The notes under the pieces: generated by a model
What the model saw: only the letters and a program-made list of their open reading frames with translations
Told to the model about the DNA's origin: nothing
The model's database searches: none
Assembly: GCF_000282095.2 (NCBI RefSeq)
Contig: NZ_AKKC02000010.1
Location: 186,001 to 250,000 of the forward strand
Origin: Rhizobium sp. CF080
Lineage (GTDB): Bacteria; Pseudomonadota; Alphaproteobacteria; Rhizobiales; Rhizobiaceae
Length of the DNA: 64,000 bases
Direction of reading: 5' to 3'
Made by a program: the position numbers and the translations under genes
Part shown: positions 8,720-16,623 of the stretch, piece by piece
Numbering within the stretch: the first letter of the stretch is position 1
Layout of the letters: the number at the start of each line of letters is the position of its first letter

Positions 8720-9622
8720 TCACGCCTCGGCGTAACGGGACGGTTCGCTTCTGAGCCGGGTGATATCCTGGATCGGCGGGGCGCCGAACAGGCGCCGGTA
8801 TTCGCGGCTGAACTGTGAAGGGCTGTCGTAGCCGACCTGGTGGGCGGCCGTCGCGGCATCCATGGCCTTGCCGAGGATCAGCCGCCGGGCTTCCTGCAGG
8901 CGCAGCTGCTTCTGGTATTGCAGCGGGCTCATCGCCGTCACCTCGCGAAAATGCTGGTGCAGCGAGGACGTGCTCATGCGCGCCTCGACGGCGACCTGCT
9001 CGATCGAGAAGGGCGAGGAAAAATTCTGGCGGATCCAGGAGATCGCCCGGTTGACCTGCTGCAGCCGGTTTTCAGGCGCCAGAATCTGGCGGATCATCTC
9101 GGCCTGATCTCCACGCAGCAGCCGGAACATCAGTTCGCGCTCGATCAGCGGCGCGAGATAGGCGATCTCGTCCGGTCGGTCGAGAAGCTGGGTGAGGCGG
9201 AGCGCGGCATCCAGGAATTCCGGCGTGGTATGGCTGAGGCCGATGCATTTCTTGCGCATGGTCGGCGTGGCGAGCGCCGCCGGCATCTCCACCATCATTT
9301 CGCTGAGCAGCTTCAGGTCGAGATCGAGCCGCAGGCAGAGATAAGGCTCTTCCGCCGTCGCCTCGATGACCTGGCCGGTCACCGGCATGTCGACCGAGAC
9401 GACCAGATACTGGCCGGGGCTGTAGCGAAAGATCTCGTCGGCCAGCATGACCTGTTTCGCCCCTTGCGCGATGATGCACACCGCCGGCTGGTGGATGGCA
9501 TGCAGCGGCTCGGTCGGCTTCGACATGCGGATCACCGACAGGCGCGGGATCGCGGTTTCGAATGCGCCATCGTCATCGGTGTTTTGTGCAATCAGCCGGG
9601 CGAGTTCGCTCAATCTGTCCAT
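8720..9622 (-). CDS. AraC family transcriptional regulator
   Basis: A 300-residue regulator started at the ATG at 9622 (MDRLSEL), eight bases after AGGAG. The N-terminal AraC_N (cupin-type) domain spans about 10-165, with the sequence AVCIIAQGAKQVMLAD typical of the branch that sits beside oxidoreductase genes. The C-terminal pair of helix-turn-helix motifs covers about 195-290, including FSIEQVAVEARMSTSSLHQHF and the second recognition region VGYDSPSQFSREYRRLFG. It is divergent from the small operon at 9845, with about 220 bp between, and may regulate it. The ligand is unknown. Confidence 0.92.
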   Translation of the reverse strand: MDRLSELARLIAQNTDDDGAFETAIPRLSVIRMSKPTEPLHAIHQPAVCIIAQGAKQVMLADEIFRYSPGQYLVVSVDMPVTGQVIEATAEEPYLCLRLDLDLKLLSEMMVEMPAALATPTMRKKCIGLSHTTPEFLDAALRLTQLLDRPDEIAYLAPLIERELMFRLLRGDQAEMIRQILAPENRLQQVNRAISWIRQNFSSPFSIEQVAVEARMSTSSLHQHFREVTAMSPLQYQKQLRLQEARRLILGKAMDAATAAHQVGYDSPSQFSREYRRLFGAPPIQDITRLRSEPSRYAEA

Positions 9623-9844
9623 GTCCTGCACTCCTGAAACTTGGCATCTGCCGGAGACTGCGGCCTTGCGAGGCTGCCTTTTCGTCAATCCGGTCCGCCA
9701 GATATGGTGGCCTGCCGTGCCGATTCAATGAAGCTTCGGAGGATTGTGCAATCATGCCGGAGGACTGGTCTACCGCACATTTCCCACTTTCCACCATATT
9801 CGGCTGGTCCGATCGAACAAGCCCGGACGGAAACGGAGACGGTG

Positions 9845-9982
9845 ATGAGCAACTTCCAGCGCTTACTTGAAAGCCCCTTCCATTGGGCCGCCGATTTCGC
9901 CGGCGGCTTCCTCAAGCGGTCCCGCGGCACGCAACGCAGCCGCCGCGAGCGGATGGCGAGGAGGAACTACCTCAATGGCTGA
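9845..9982 (+). CDS. Small basic protein, 45 residues
   Basis: The ATG at 9845 follows GGAGA at a normal distance. The product has 45 residues: an amphipathic N-terminal half (FQRLLESPFHWAADFAGGFL) and an Arg-rich second half (KRSRGTQRSRRERMARR). Its last codons overlap the next start as ATGGCTGA, so translation of the two genes is probably coupled. No family is recognised. The overlap, ribosome site and position opposite an AraC gene are the reasons for accepting it as a gene; a chance frame cannot be excluded. Confidence 0.5.
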   Translation: MSNFQRLLESPFHWAADFAGGFLKRSRGTQRSRRERMARRNYLNG

Positions 9983-10361
9983 ACGATATCTTCGCGCCCC
10001 CTCGGGTTTTCGAGTGCCCTTGGCGTTTGCCGCATTCGCCGCGGCCTTCACCTTCGTCGCGACGTTTACGGCGCTTGCACACGACATCAAGGAACAGGAG
10101 AAAACCATGACCGAGCATTCCTATACCGGCGAGCATTCCTATACGGGAATGTGGGTGACCGAGGACAACCACATCCGCCACGAGCTTCTGCCCAACGGCC
10201 GCTACGTGGAAGCGCGCGGCACCCGCGAAAAGGCCTATGAGGGCCGCTACTGGGTGACCGGCGACCATATCGACTACAAGGACGACACCGGCTTTACAGC
10301 GGATGGGGATTTTCGCGATGGCGTGCTTTATCATGCGGGGATGGTGTTGAAGCGGAGGTGA
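9975..10361 (+). CDS. Atu4866 domain protein with N-terminal hydrophobic segment
   Basis: From the ATG at 9975 the product has 128 residues. Residues about 14-35 (VPLAFAAFAAAFTFVATFTALA) form a signal peptide or anchor. From residue 55 on, the sequence matches the Agrobacterium Atu4866 family (PF11512): MWVTEDNHIRHELLPNG, the GRYWVTG turn, and the end FTADGDFRDGVLYHAGMVL. That family is a small lipocalin-like beta fold of unknown ligand. Translation could also begin at the ATG at 10108, giving only the cytosolic domain. A short internal duplication (EHSYTG twice) lies at the junction of the two parts. Confidence 0.85.
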   Translation: MAERYLRAPSGFRVPLAFAAFAAAFTFVATFTALAHDIKEQEKTMTEHSYTGEHSYTGMWVTEDNHIRHELLPNGRYVEARGTREKAYEGRYWVTGDHIDYKDDTGFTADGDFRDGVLYHAGMVLKRR

Positions 10362-10386
10362 GGGCGGGCGGCGGTCTGATCTTGAA

Positions 10387-10402
10387 ACATCCCATGGGAT
10401 GT
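10387..10402. promoter_or_regulatory. 16-bp perfect palindrome, probable toxin-antitoxin operator
   Basis: ACATCCCATGGGATGT is an exact palindrome placed 14 bp before the PIN toxin start. It fills the space between a -35-like TTGAAA (10382-10387) and a -10-like TATTAG (10402-10407). Ribbon-helix-helix antitoxins bind such sites to repress their own operons. The 14-bp spacer is shorter than ideal, so the promoter assignment is tentative; the palindrome itself is certain. Confidence 0.7.
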
Positions 10403-10416
10403 ATTAGTGTCGTGAT

Positions 10417-10842
10417 ATGAAGCGTGTCGTGCTCGATGCCAATGTCTTGGCTGCAGGCTACCGAAGCCATAACGGTGCATCTTTCGCCATTTTACAGGCA
10501 ATAGGTTTTCTCCAGATCAGGCCGCTTGTCACTGTGGCGTTGTTTCTCGAATACGAAGCGGTTCTCAAAAGAACGGAACACATGGACGCCCATGGGATGG
10601 AGTTGACAGACATCGATAGAGCCCTTGCGGGTTTCCTGACCCTCGCAGAGCCCGTCGACGTCCACTATCAGTGGCGACCGCAGCTTTCGGACGCAAAAGA
10701 TGAGATGGTGCTCGAAGCGGCACTCAATGGCCATGCTGACGCATTGATCACGCACAACGTTCGAGATTTCGTCCAAGCGAAGAAGCCATTTGGGCTTCGA
10801 ATATTAAAGCCTGGCGAATTGTTGAAGGAACTAAGGACATGA
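10417..10842 (+). CDS. PIN-domain toxin of a type II toxin-antitoxin pair
   Basis: A 141-residue protein of the PIN family (COG1569 type). It shows the first acidic position in VVLDANVLAAGYR (Asp8), the middle acidic cluster in SDAKDEMVLEAAL, and the final DALITHNVRDF motif. These residues coordinate Mg/Mn for RNA cleavage, and all expected acidic residues are present, so the nuclease looks intact. The gene overlaps the next by four bases (ATGA). The toxin comes first here, which is less common than antitoxin first. The palindrome at 10387 points to autoregulation. Confidence 0.88.
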   Translation: MKRVVLDANVLAAGYRSHNGASFAILQAIGFLQIRPLVTVALFLEYEAVLKRTEHMDAHGMELTDIDRALAGFLTLAEPVDVHYQWRPQLSDAKDEMVLEAALNGHADALITHNVRDFVQAKKPFGLRILKPGELLKELRT

Positions 10843-11120
10843 GCACCAACACATATCCGTTGAAACTCCCTGCTTCGATCAAGGCGGCTGCTGCACGGCT
10901 GGCCAAAGAGGATGGCGTATCCCTGAACCAGTGGATCGCGTCAGCAGTCGCTCAGAAAATCGGAGCGGTTGAGACGGCTGCGGAGTTTCTAAAGAAACGC
11001 GCTGGCAATTCGACGCGGGAGGATTTTCTCAAGTCGCTTGAAAACGTTCCCGACAATCCGCCCATGGAGGGCGATGAGCTTCCCGAGGGCTGGATGAAAG
11101 CCAAAGGCTATCAGAAGTAA
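10839..11120 (+). CDS. HicB-like ribbon-helix-helix antitoxin
   Basis: A 93-residue protein. The N-terminus YPLKLPASIKAAAARLAKEDG followed by SLNQWIASAVAQKI is the strand-helix-helix pattern of toxin-antitoxin system HicB/CopG proteins: the strand binds DNA and the dimer represses the operon. The C-terminal half, with an acidic run around NPPMEGDELPEG, is the likely toxin-binding arm. The start overlaps the toxin stop, so synthesis of the two is coupled. It is not paired with a HicA toxin; the PIN protein is its evident partner. Confidence 0.85.
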   Translation: MSTNTYPLKLPASIKAAAARLAKEDGVSLNQWIASAVAQKIGAVETAAEFLKKRAGNSTREDFLKSLENVPDNPPMEGDELPEGWMKAKGYQK

Positions 11121-11126
11121 GTTTGC

Positions 11127-12824
11127 TCACCCGATCAGCGCGAACTTGTCGACATCCACCATGCCCTTGTCCGAGATCTTCAGGTGGGGGATGACGGGCA
11201 ATGGCAGGAAGGCGACTTGGAGGAAAGGTTCCTGGAGCGTCGTGCCGAGCGCGTAGGCGGCCTGGCGGAGGTGGTGGAGGGTATCGCGAACCGTTTCATA
11301 CGGTTCGAGGCTCATCAGGCCGGCGACGGGGAGGGCGATTTCGCCGGTGACTTTTCCGTCTTCCACGACGACGAAGCCGCCGTGGATTTCGCCGAGCCGG
11401 TTGGCGGCGAGCGCCATGTCGTCCTCGCTGACGCCGACGACGCAGATATTGTGGCTGTCATGGCCGACGGTCGAGGCGATCGCGCCCTTCTTCAATCCGA
11501 AACCCTGAACGAAACCATTGGCATGGTTGCCGTTCTTGCCGTGGCGCTCGATGACGGCGACCTTGATGATGTCGCGGGACAGATCAAGGGCGGTCTGGTT
11601 GCCGATCGCGGGCAGGCGGTAGCGGCGGTGTTCGGTGATGATCTTTCCAGGCATCACGCCGATGACAGGCGTCTCGCCCTCGCTCATAGGCACGCCGAAA
11701 TGCATGGCCTGGACGGGGCGCGCCTTGACGCTGTCGAGGCCGACCGGGGCGACGGGTTTGCGGGTGGCGAAGAGCTCGTCGGTCACCTTGCGGCCGGCGG
11801 AGAAGACCATCTCGGCCTTGCAGTTTTCGAGGCTGTCGACGACGACGAGATCGGCCCGCCAGCCGGGGGCGACGAGGCCGCGGTCGCGCAGGGCGAAGGC
11901 GCGGGCGGCGGAGATCGAGGCGGCGCGGTAGACCGCGATCGGCTCGACGCCATGGGCGATCGCGGTACGGATCATATAGTCGAGATGGCCCTGTTCGGCG
12001 ATGTCGAGCGGGTTGCGGTCGTCGGTGCAGAGCGCCAGATAGGGCGACAGCCGTTCGGTGAGGAGCGGCATCAGGGCGTGCAGGTCCTTCGAGACCGAGC
12101 CTTCGCGCACCAGGATATGCATGCCCTTGCGGATCTTTTCGAGCGCCTCCTCGGCGGTGGTGCATTCGTGCTCGGTACGGATGCCGGCGGACAGGTAGCC
12201 GTTGAGATCGTTGCCCCGCAGCAGCGGTGCGTGGCCGTCGATATGGTCGCCGTAGAAGGCGTCGAGTTTGGCGAGGCAGATCGGGTCCTTGTAGATGACG
12301 CCTGGGAAGTTCATGAATTCCGCAAGGCCGATGACCTTCGGATGGTCGCGGAAGGGCAGCAGCTTTTCGATCGGCAGATCGGCGCCGGACGTCTCCAGGT
12401 GGGTGGCGGGCACGCAGGAGGAGAGCTGGACGCGGATGTCCATGATCGTTTCCAGCGAGGAATCCAGGAAGAACTGGATGCCTTGCGCGCCGAGCACGTT
12501 GGCGATCTCGTGCGGGTCGCAGATCGCCGTGGTGACGCCGTAGGGCAGGACGCAGCGGTCGAATTCGTGCGGGGTGACGAGCGACGATTCGATGTGGAGA
12601 TGCGTGTCGATGAAGCCGGGGACGACGATCCTGCCGGAAATGTCGATCTCGGTCTTGCCGACGTAAGCGCCGCAGGTGCCGACGATGCGGTCTCCGCAGA
12701 TGGCGATGTCGGAGGCGACGAGTTCGCCGGTGACGAGATCGAAGAAGCGCCCGCCCTTCAGCACGATATCGGCGGGCTCGCGGCCGGTGCCCTGGTCGAT
12801 GAGGGTTTCGAGGCGGGTGGTCAT
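11127..12824 (-). CDS. ade: Adenine deaminase
   Basis: A 565-residue amidohydrolase of the AdeC/Ade family, started after GAGGAG. The metal-binding entry PGFIDTHLHIESS near residue 70, the GVTTAICDPHEIANV segment, and the C-terminal DSHNICVVGVSEDDM region identify adenine deaminase rather than dihydroorotase or urease. It converts adenine to hypoxanthine and ammonia in purine salvage, using a binuclear Fe/Mn centre. It is a single gene, converging with the antitoxin, whose stop is only 6 bp away. Length is normal for the family. Confidence 0.93.
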   Translation of the reverse strand: MTTRLETLIDQGTGREPADIVLKGGRFFDLVTGELVASDIAICGDRIVGTCGAYVGKTEIDISGRIVVPGFIDTHLHIESSLVTPHEFDRCVLPYGVTTAICDPHEIANVLGAQGIQFFLDSSLETIMDIRVQLSSCVPATHLETSGADLPIEKLLPFRDHPKVIGLAEFMNFPGVIYKDPICLAKLDAFYGDHIDGHAPLLRGNDLNGYLSAGIRTEHECTTAEEALEKIRKGMHILVREGSVSKDLHALMPLLTERLSPYLALCTDDRNPLDIAEQGHLDYMIRTAIAHGVEPIAVYRAASISAARAFALRDRGLVAPGWRADLVVVDSLENCKAEMVFSAGRKVTDELFATRKPVAPVGLDSVKARPVQAMHFGVPMSEGETPVIGVMPGKIITEHRRYRLPAIGNQTALDLSRDIIKVAVIERHGKNGNHANGFVQGFGLKKGAIASTVGHDSHNICVVGVSEDDMALAANRLGEIHGGFVVVEDGKVTGEIALPVAGLMSLEPYETVRDTLHHLRQAAYALGTTLQEPFLQVAFLPLPVIPHLKISDKGMVDVDKFALIG

Positions 12825-12906
12825 GGCGGCTCCTCGCGCTGAATCGGTCGCCTAACCTAACCGTTCCATGAGGAAACGGGGAGAGGCGATCGATGGAGGC
12901 GAGATG

Positions 12907-13866
12907 TCATGCGATATCCGAGCGGACATTGCCGCCGCAGAGGATGGTGGCGACAGTTCGGCCTTTGAGGTTCGCGCCGTTTTCCAGAAGGCCTGCAATG
13001 CCGGCGGCACCGGCTTCCTCGACGACGAGGCCGTAATGGATGCGGCAGAAATCCCGCGCCTGGCGGATTGCCGCCTCGCTGGCTTCCCAGACCTCGTCGA
13101 CCGTCGTCGTCATGCCCTCCAGCGCGTAAGGAACGCACTCGCGAACCGCAATGCCATCGGCTGCTGTTGCTGCGGTTTGCGTGGAGATGAGCCGGCCGGT
13201 CTCCCAGGATTGCTTCATGGCAGGCGCATTGGCGGCAACCACGCCGATAACCTTGCAGTTCGGTGCCCTGGCGCGGATCCAGGCGCCGACCCCGGTCAGA
13301 AGCGCGCCATTGCCGAGCGGCACGAGGATGGCGTCGAGTTCGACGGCCTGGCGGGAGAGGCGTTCGGTGATTTCCAGCGCGATCGTGCCTGCACCTTCGG
13401 CGATGGTCCGCAATGCGCCGTCTTCAACAAAGCGGCAGCCATTCGCTTGCGCATAGGCACGCGCGGCGGCCTTGGCGGCATCGAAATCGGTACCTTCCAG
13501 CCGCACTTCGGCGCCGAGCCAGCGCATGGCTTCGATCTTGCCAGGATTGGCCGTGCTGGCGGAAAAGATCACCACCTTGCGTCCGCGCGCCCGGCCGGCA
13601 TAGGCGAGCCCCTGGCCGAAATTGCCGGCGGAGGCGGAGACGACGGGGGGGTCGCCGGCCGGTTCGTTCTGCATCCACCAGTCGGTGCCGCGTCCCTTGA
13701 AGGAGCGGATCGGATTGAGCGTTTCCACTTTCGCCAGGAGGCGAAGGCCGAGGGCCGTATTGGCTGTCTGCTGCTCGATCAGCGGGCTGTTGGTGAAGAC
13801 GGGATCGATGCTTTTCGAAGCAGCGAGAATACCGTCGGCGGAAGGGTGTGGCTGGTTCTGTGTCAT
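12907..13866 (-). CDS. Threonine dehydratase-like PLP enzyme (fold type II)
   Basis: A 319-residue protein started at the ATG at 13866. The PLP lysine is Lys57 in NPIRSFKGRG; the phosphate loop SAGNFGQG and the ILCGGN end are as in serine/threonine ammonia-lyases. There is no C-terminal ACT-like regulatory domain, so it is of the catabolic, short type. Substrate could be threonine, serine or a modified 3-hydroxy amino acid. It is divergent from an Lrp/AsnC gene 100 bp away, with two inverted repeats in the gap, which suggests induction by its amino-acid substrate. Confidence 0.88.
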   Translation of the reverse strand: MTQNQPHPSADGILAASKSIDPVFTNSPLIEQQTANTALGLRLLAKVETLNPIRSFKGRGTDWWMQNEPAGDPPVVSASAGNFGQGLAYAGRARGRKVVIFSASTANPGKIEAMRWLGAEVRLEGTDFDAAKAAARAYAQANGCRFVEDGALRTIAEGAGTIALEITERLSRQAVELDAILVPLGNGALLTGVGAWIRARAPNCKVIGVVAANAPAMKQSWETGRLISTQTAATAADGIAVRECVPYALEGMTTTVDEVWEASEAAIRQARDFCRIHYGLVVEEAGAAGIAGLLENGANLKGRTVATILCGGNVRSDIA

Positions 13867-13897
13867 GGCGTTAAGATGCCAACGAAAAGCCGGCAGG

Positions 13898-13957
13898 ATT
13901 CCTGAAGTTATGCTTCTTATCAGGAATACTTCCCGGAATTTGTTTGATAGCCGGGAA
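13898..13957. promoter_or_regulatory. Two tandem inverted repeats, probable Lrp-family operators
   Basis: Site 1 is ATTCCTGA (13898-13905) and TCAGGAAT (13920-13927), a perfect inverted pair with a 14-bp spacer. Site 2 is TTCCCGG (13930-13936) and CCGGGAA (13951-13957), also perfect and also with a 14-bp spacer. They lie side by side in the 100-bp gap between the dehydratase and Lrp starts. Lrp/AsnC octamers bind regularly spaced palindromes in just this setting, so control of both genes is likely. Confidence 0.75.
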
Positions 13958-13966
13958 ATCCTCTCA

Positions 13967-14428
13967 ATGGCATTGACGAAAGCCGATCGTGAAATCCTCA
14001 AGCTCATGCAGCAGGATGCGACCATCACCCTGAACGAGCTTGCCGAACGTGTGGGCCTGTCGCCGTCCTCGGCACAGCGGCGGCTGCAGAAGCTTCGCGA
14101 CGACAAGGTGATCCTGCGGGACGTTTCGATCGTCGATCCGAAAAAGGTCGGCACGGCCGTTTCCATGCTGGTCGAAGTGGAGCTGGAGCGCGACCGGCCG
14201 GAGCTCATGCCGCCTTTCCTGCGCTGGCTGGCGGATACGCCGGAGGTGCAGGAGGCCTGGGGCACGTCCGGCCGGGGCGATTTCACGCTGGTGATCCTCG
14301 TCCAGTCCGTCGAGCATTTCGATGTGCTGGCGGACCGGATGATGGAGATGAACCCGAATATCCGCAAATTCACGACGAGCGTCGTGCTGAAGACGTTGAA
14401 GCGGACGCTGGCGGTGCATGTGGAGTGA
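13967..14428 (+). CDS. Lrp/AsnC family transcriptional regulator
   Basis: A 153-residue regulator starting at the ATG at 13967. The N-terminal winged helix-turn-helix carries DREILKLMQQDATITLNELAERVGLSPSSAQRRL, and the C-terminal RAM (regulation of amino acid metabolism) domain starts around residue 65. The GRGDFTLVILV strand is the usual effector-binding core. Being divergent from the PLP dehydratase, it is the probable local regulator of that gene, sensing its amino-acid substrate. Confidence 0.92.
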   Translation: MALTKADREILKLMQQDATITLNELAERVGLSPSSAQRRLQKLRDDKVILRDVSIVDPKKVGTAVSMLVEVELERDRPELMPPFLRWLADTPEVQEAWGTSGRGDFTLVILVQSVEHFDVLADRMMEMNPNIRKFTTSVVLKTLKRTLAVHVE

Positions 14429-14462
14429 GCCGGCTGCTCTCGCGCCTGGCGGCCCAAAACAA

Positions 14463-14484
14463 GCGGGCGCCCGAAGGCGCCCGC
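14463..14484 (-). terminator. Intrinsic terminator of the LivK-type gene
   Basis: GCGGGCGCC and GGCGCCCGC form a 9-bp perfect stem around a four-base loop. Read on the minus strand the loop is TTCG, an extra-stable tetraloop, and the stem is followed by TTGTTTTGGG. It lies between the convergent Lrp and binding-protein genes. Confidence 0.75.
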
Positions 14485-14506
14485 CGGTCATGCGATTTGA
14501 AGGATG

Positions 14507-15613
14507 TCACTCGGCGGGGACGATCTTGCCGTCCTGCCACTTGAAGAGCGAGAAGCTCTGCGAGGTGAGGTCGCCCGTCTCGCCATAGGTGAGCTTGCCG
14601 ATGGCGGTGGCGATCGGTTCGCCGGACTTGATCGCCGCGGCCACCGCTTCCGTATCCTCGGCGCTCTTTGCCTTTTCGATGCCGGCCTTGATGACTTCGA
14701 CGGCGGCATAGGCGTTCAGCGTGAAGGCTTCGGCGGGGATTTTGCGGGCGGCGAGCGCTTCGGCGGCGGCCTTGGAATCCGGGCTCTTGGTCGCGTCGGA
14801 GGCATTGGTGAAGACCGTGCCGGCCGCCGCCTTGGTGCCGATGTTCCAGAACTCGCTGTTCGACAGGCCATCGCCTCCGACGATCGTCGCCTTGACGCCG
14901 AGATCGGCGAGCTGGCGGGCGAGCAGGCCGCCCTCCGGGTGGTAACCGCCGAAATAAATCACGTCGACATTCTGCGACTTCAGGCGGGTCGTCAGAGCGC
15001 TGAAATCCTTGTCGCCGGGGGTGACGGCATCGTCGAACACTTCCTTGACGCCGCCGGCATTCAACGCCGCCTTGAAGGCATCGGCGAGGCCTTTGCCATA
15101 GGCGCCCTTGTCGTTGATGATCGCGACCTTCTTGTCCTTGAAGGCCTTCAGGACGTAGTTGGCGGCGACCACGGCCTGCTGGTCGTCGCGGCCGCAGGTG
15201 CGGAACACGTTGGTGAGGCCGCGTGTGGTGAGAGCCGGGGTGGTGGCGGTCGGGGTGACCATCAGCACGCCGTTTTCGGCAAGCGCATCGGAAGCCGGCA
15301 TGGCGACGCCTGACGTCACGGGGCCGACCACGAAACGGATGCCTTCGCCGACCAGCTGGTTGGCGGCGGAAACGCCCTGCTTGGGTTCCGCGGCGTCGTC
15401 GGCGGTCTTGAGCACCACCTTTTCGCCGAGAATGCCGCCCTTCTTGTTGATTTCGGCGATGGCGGTCTCGGCGCCGTTCTTCACCTGGTCGCCATAGGCC
15501 GCGACCGGGCCGGTGAGCGGCGCGATCAGGCCGATGACGATATCGGCATGGGCAAGCGGCGCGAAAACGAGCGAAGCGAGGGCAGTTGCCCCCAGAAGCG
15601 TCTTGAGGTTCAT
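14507..15613 (-). CDS. Branched-chain amino acid type ABC transporter substrate-binding protein
   Basis: A 368-residue protein started at the ATG at 15613 after GGAGACC. Residues 1-23 (MNLKTLLGATALASLVFAPLAHA) are a signal peptide. The mature part begins DIVIGLIAPLTGPVAAYGDQ, typical of LivJ/LivK periplasmic type I binding proteins, with the GPVTSGVAMPASD ligand loop and YFGGYHPEGGLL hinge region. It should bind leucine/isoleucine/valine or related amino acids. The permease and ATPase genes are not adjacent, as is common for the rhizobial livK, so it must dock to a transporter encoded elsewhere. Confidence 0.92.
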   Translation of the reverse strand: MNLKTLLGATALASLVFAPLAHADIVIGLIAPLTGPVAAYGDQVKNGAETAIAEINKKGGILGEKVVLKTADDAAEPKQGVSAANQLVGEGIRFVVGPVTSGVAMPASDALAENGVLMVTPTATTPALTTRGLTNVFRTCGRDDQQAVVAANYVLKAFKDKKVAIINDKGAYGKGLADAFKAALNAGGVKEVFDDAVTPGDKDFSALTTRLKSQNVDVIYFGGYHPEGGLLARQLADLGVKATIVGGDGLSNSEFWNIGTKAAAGTVFTNASDATKSPDSKAAAEALAARKIPAEAFTLNAYAAVEVIKAGIEKAKSAEDTEAVAAAIKSGEPIATAIGKLTYGETGDLTSQSFSLFKWQDGKIVPAE

Positions 15614-15897
15614 CTTGGTCTCCTTGGGTGGGGGGGTCAGCCCCGCGGTGAACGCCGCATCCCCTGCCTTCCGTCTTCGATGTCGCGCCGGGCGCGGTCG
15701 TGCCAAGGACGGGAAGGCGATGCGGTCGATACCGTGCCGAGCCATGTTTGGCTTTCGGCGACCGGCACCCAATTCTGTATGAATTCCGCCAGGAATCCGC
15801 AAGAAGATAACAAAACGGGTTCGATTTTTGTGATTTTCACGAAAAATTGCCCTGAAATTCAAGGGCTGGCCGGATTTCGCAGATTTTCTGCGAAACT

Positions 15898-16338
15898 TCA
15901 GTCCTTACGTTCCAGAGCGCCGAGGAAGACCCGGACCTGGTGGTTGAAGGCCTGGAATTCCTTGGGCGTCATGCCGGAGCGTTCGATCAGCGTGTCGCCG
16001 AGGCACTTGCTCCTGGCGATCAGGGCGCGGCCGGCATCGGTCAGCCAGACATGGACCTGGCGCTCGTCGGTCTTGCTGCGGCGCCGCTCCAAGAGGCCCG
16101 CCTGTTCGAGCCGCTTTACCGGCGGAGTGATCGTGCTCGACTCCAGCGCCAGCCGGTCGGCGATCGTGCCGATCGTCGAGCCGTCCTGTTCGCCAAGCAC
16201 GCTCAAGACCAGGTATTGCGGATAGGTGATGCCCATGTCGTCGAGCATCGGCTTATAGGCGCGGTTGATGGCGATATTGGCCGTGTAGAGCGAAAAGCAG
16301 AGCTGATCGTCAAGCGGCGGCAGGGGGGAGGCGGACAT
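15898..16338 (-). CDS. MarR family regulator, OhrR-like
   Basis: A 146-residue protein if started at the ATG at 16338 (MSASPLPPLDDQL), which has GGAG upstream; an in-frame ATG at 16383 overlaps the operator region and is less likely. The sequence DDQLCFSLYTANIAINRAYKPML followed by ITYPQYLVL is the OhrR signature, with the peroxide-sensing cysteine at Cys14. The winged helix is at about 60-100 (DRLALESSTITPPVKRLEQAG). OhrR proteins are derepressed when this Cys is oxidised by organic hydroperoxides. Twin palindromes lie in the gap to the divergent hydrolase. Confidence 0.92.
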   Translation of the reverse strand: MSASPLPPLDDQLCFSLYTANIAINRAYKPMLDDMGITYPQYLVLSVLGEQDGSTIGTIADRLALESSTITPPVKRLEQAGLLERRRSKTDERQVHVWLTDAGRALIARSKCLGDTLIERSGMTPKEFQAFNHQVRVFLGALERKD

Positions 16339-16387
16339 GCTGGCTCCGGGGCTGTTCCAGGTTTGCGGCGATGTAGATAGCATAAAT

Positions 16388-16403
16388 TTGTTATCGCGAT
16401 AAA
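16388..16403. promoter_or_regulatory. MarR/OhrR operator, site 1
   Basis: TTGTTATCGCGATAAA contains the perfect palindrome TTATCGCGATAA (16391-16402). It is the exact reverse complement of site 2 at 16445-16460. It lies some 50 bp before the start of the MarR gene, where binding would block that gene's own promoter. Confidence 0.8.
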
Positions 16404-16444
16404 TATTTTTATAGACAGGGCCGGAAAGTGTCGCTAACCAGATG

Positions 16445-16460
16445 TTTATCGCGATAACAA
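16445..16460. promoter_or_regulatory. MarR/OhrR operator, site 2
   Basis: TTTATCGCGATAACAA, the reverse complement of site 1, with centres 55 bp apart, a near-integral number of helical turns. It lies on the hydrolase side of the divergent region. The AT-rich palindrome with a central CGCG matches the general shape of OhrR operators. Confidence 0.8.
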
Positions 16461-16623
16461 ATATCGAGGTATGAAAATCGCCATAATTCGAAGGGTGTGG
16501 TTCAACAGAACGACACGCTACGGTATTATAAATGCCTGGCCCGGCCCTCCGCCCATTTGCGGCCGCGCCAGAACATTCATGTCTCAGTCATTCGAAAATC
16601 AGTTTCAAAAGGACAAGAGCACC

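Noticed and set aside
11184..12842. 552-codon plus-strand frame
   Set aside because: Complement of adenine deaminase; Gly/Asp/Val-rich noise without domains.
13867..14457. Long N-terminal extension of the dehydratase frame
   Set aside because: It is the complement of the Lrp gene; the enzyme family starts at the ATG at 13866.
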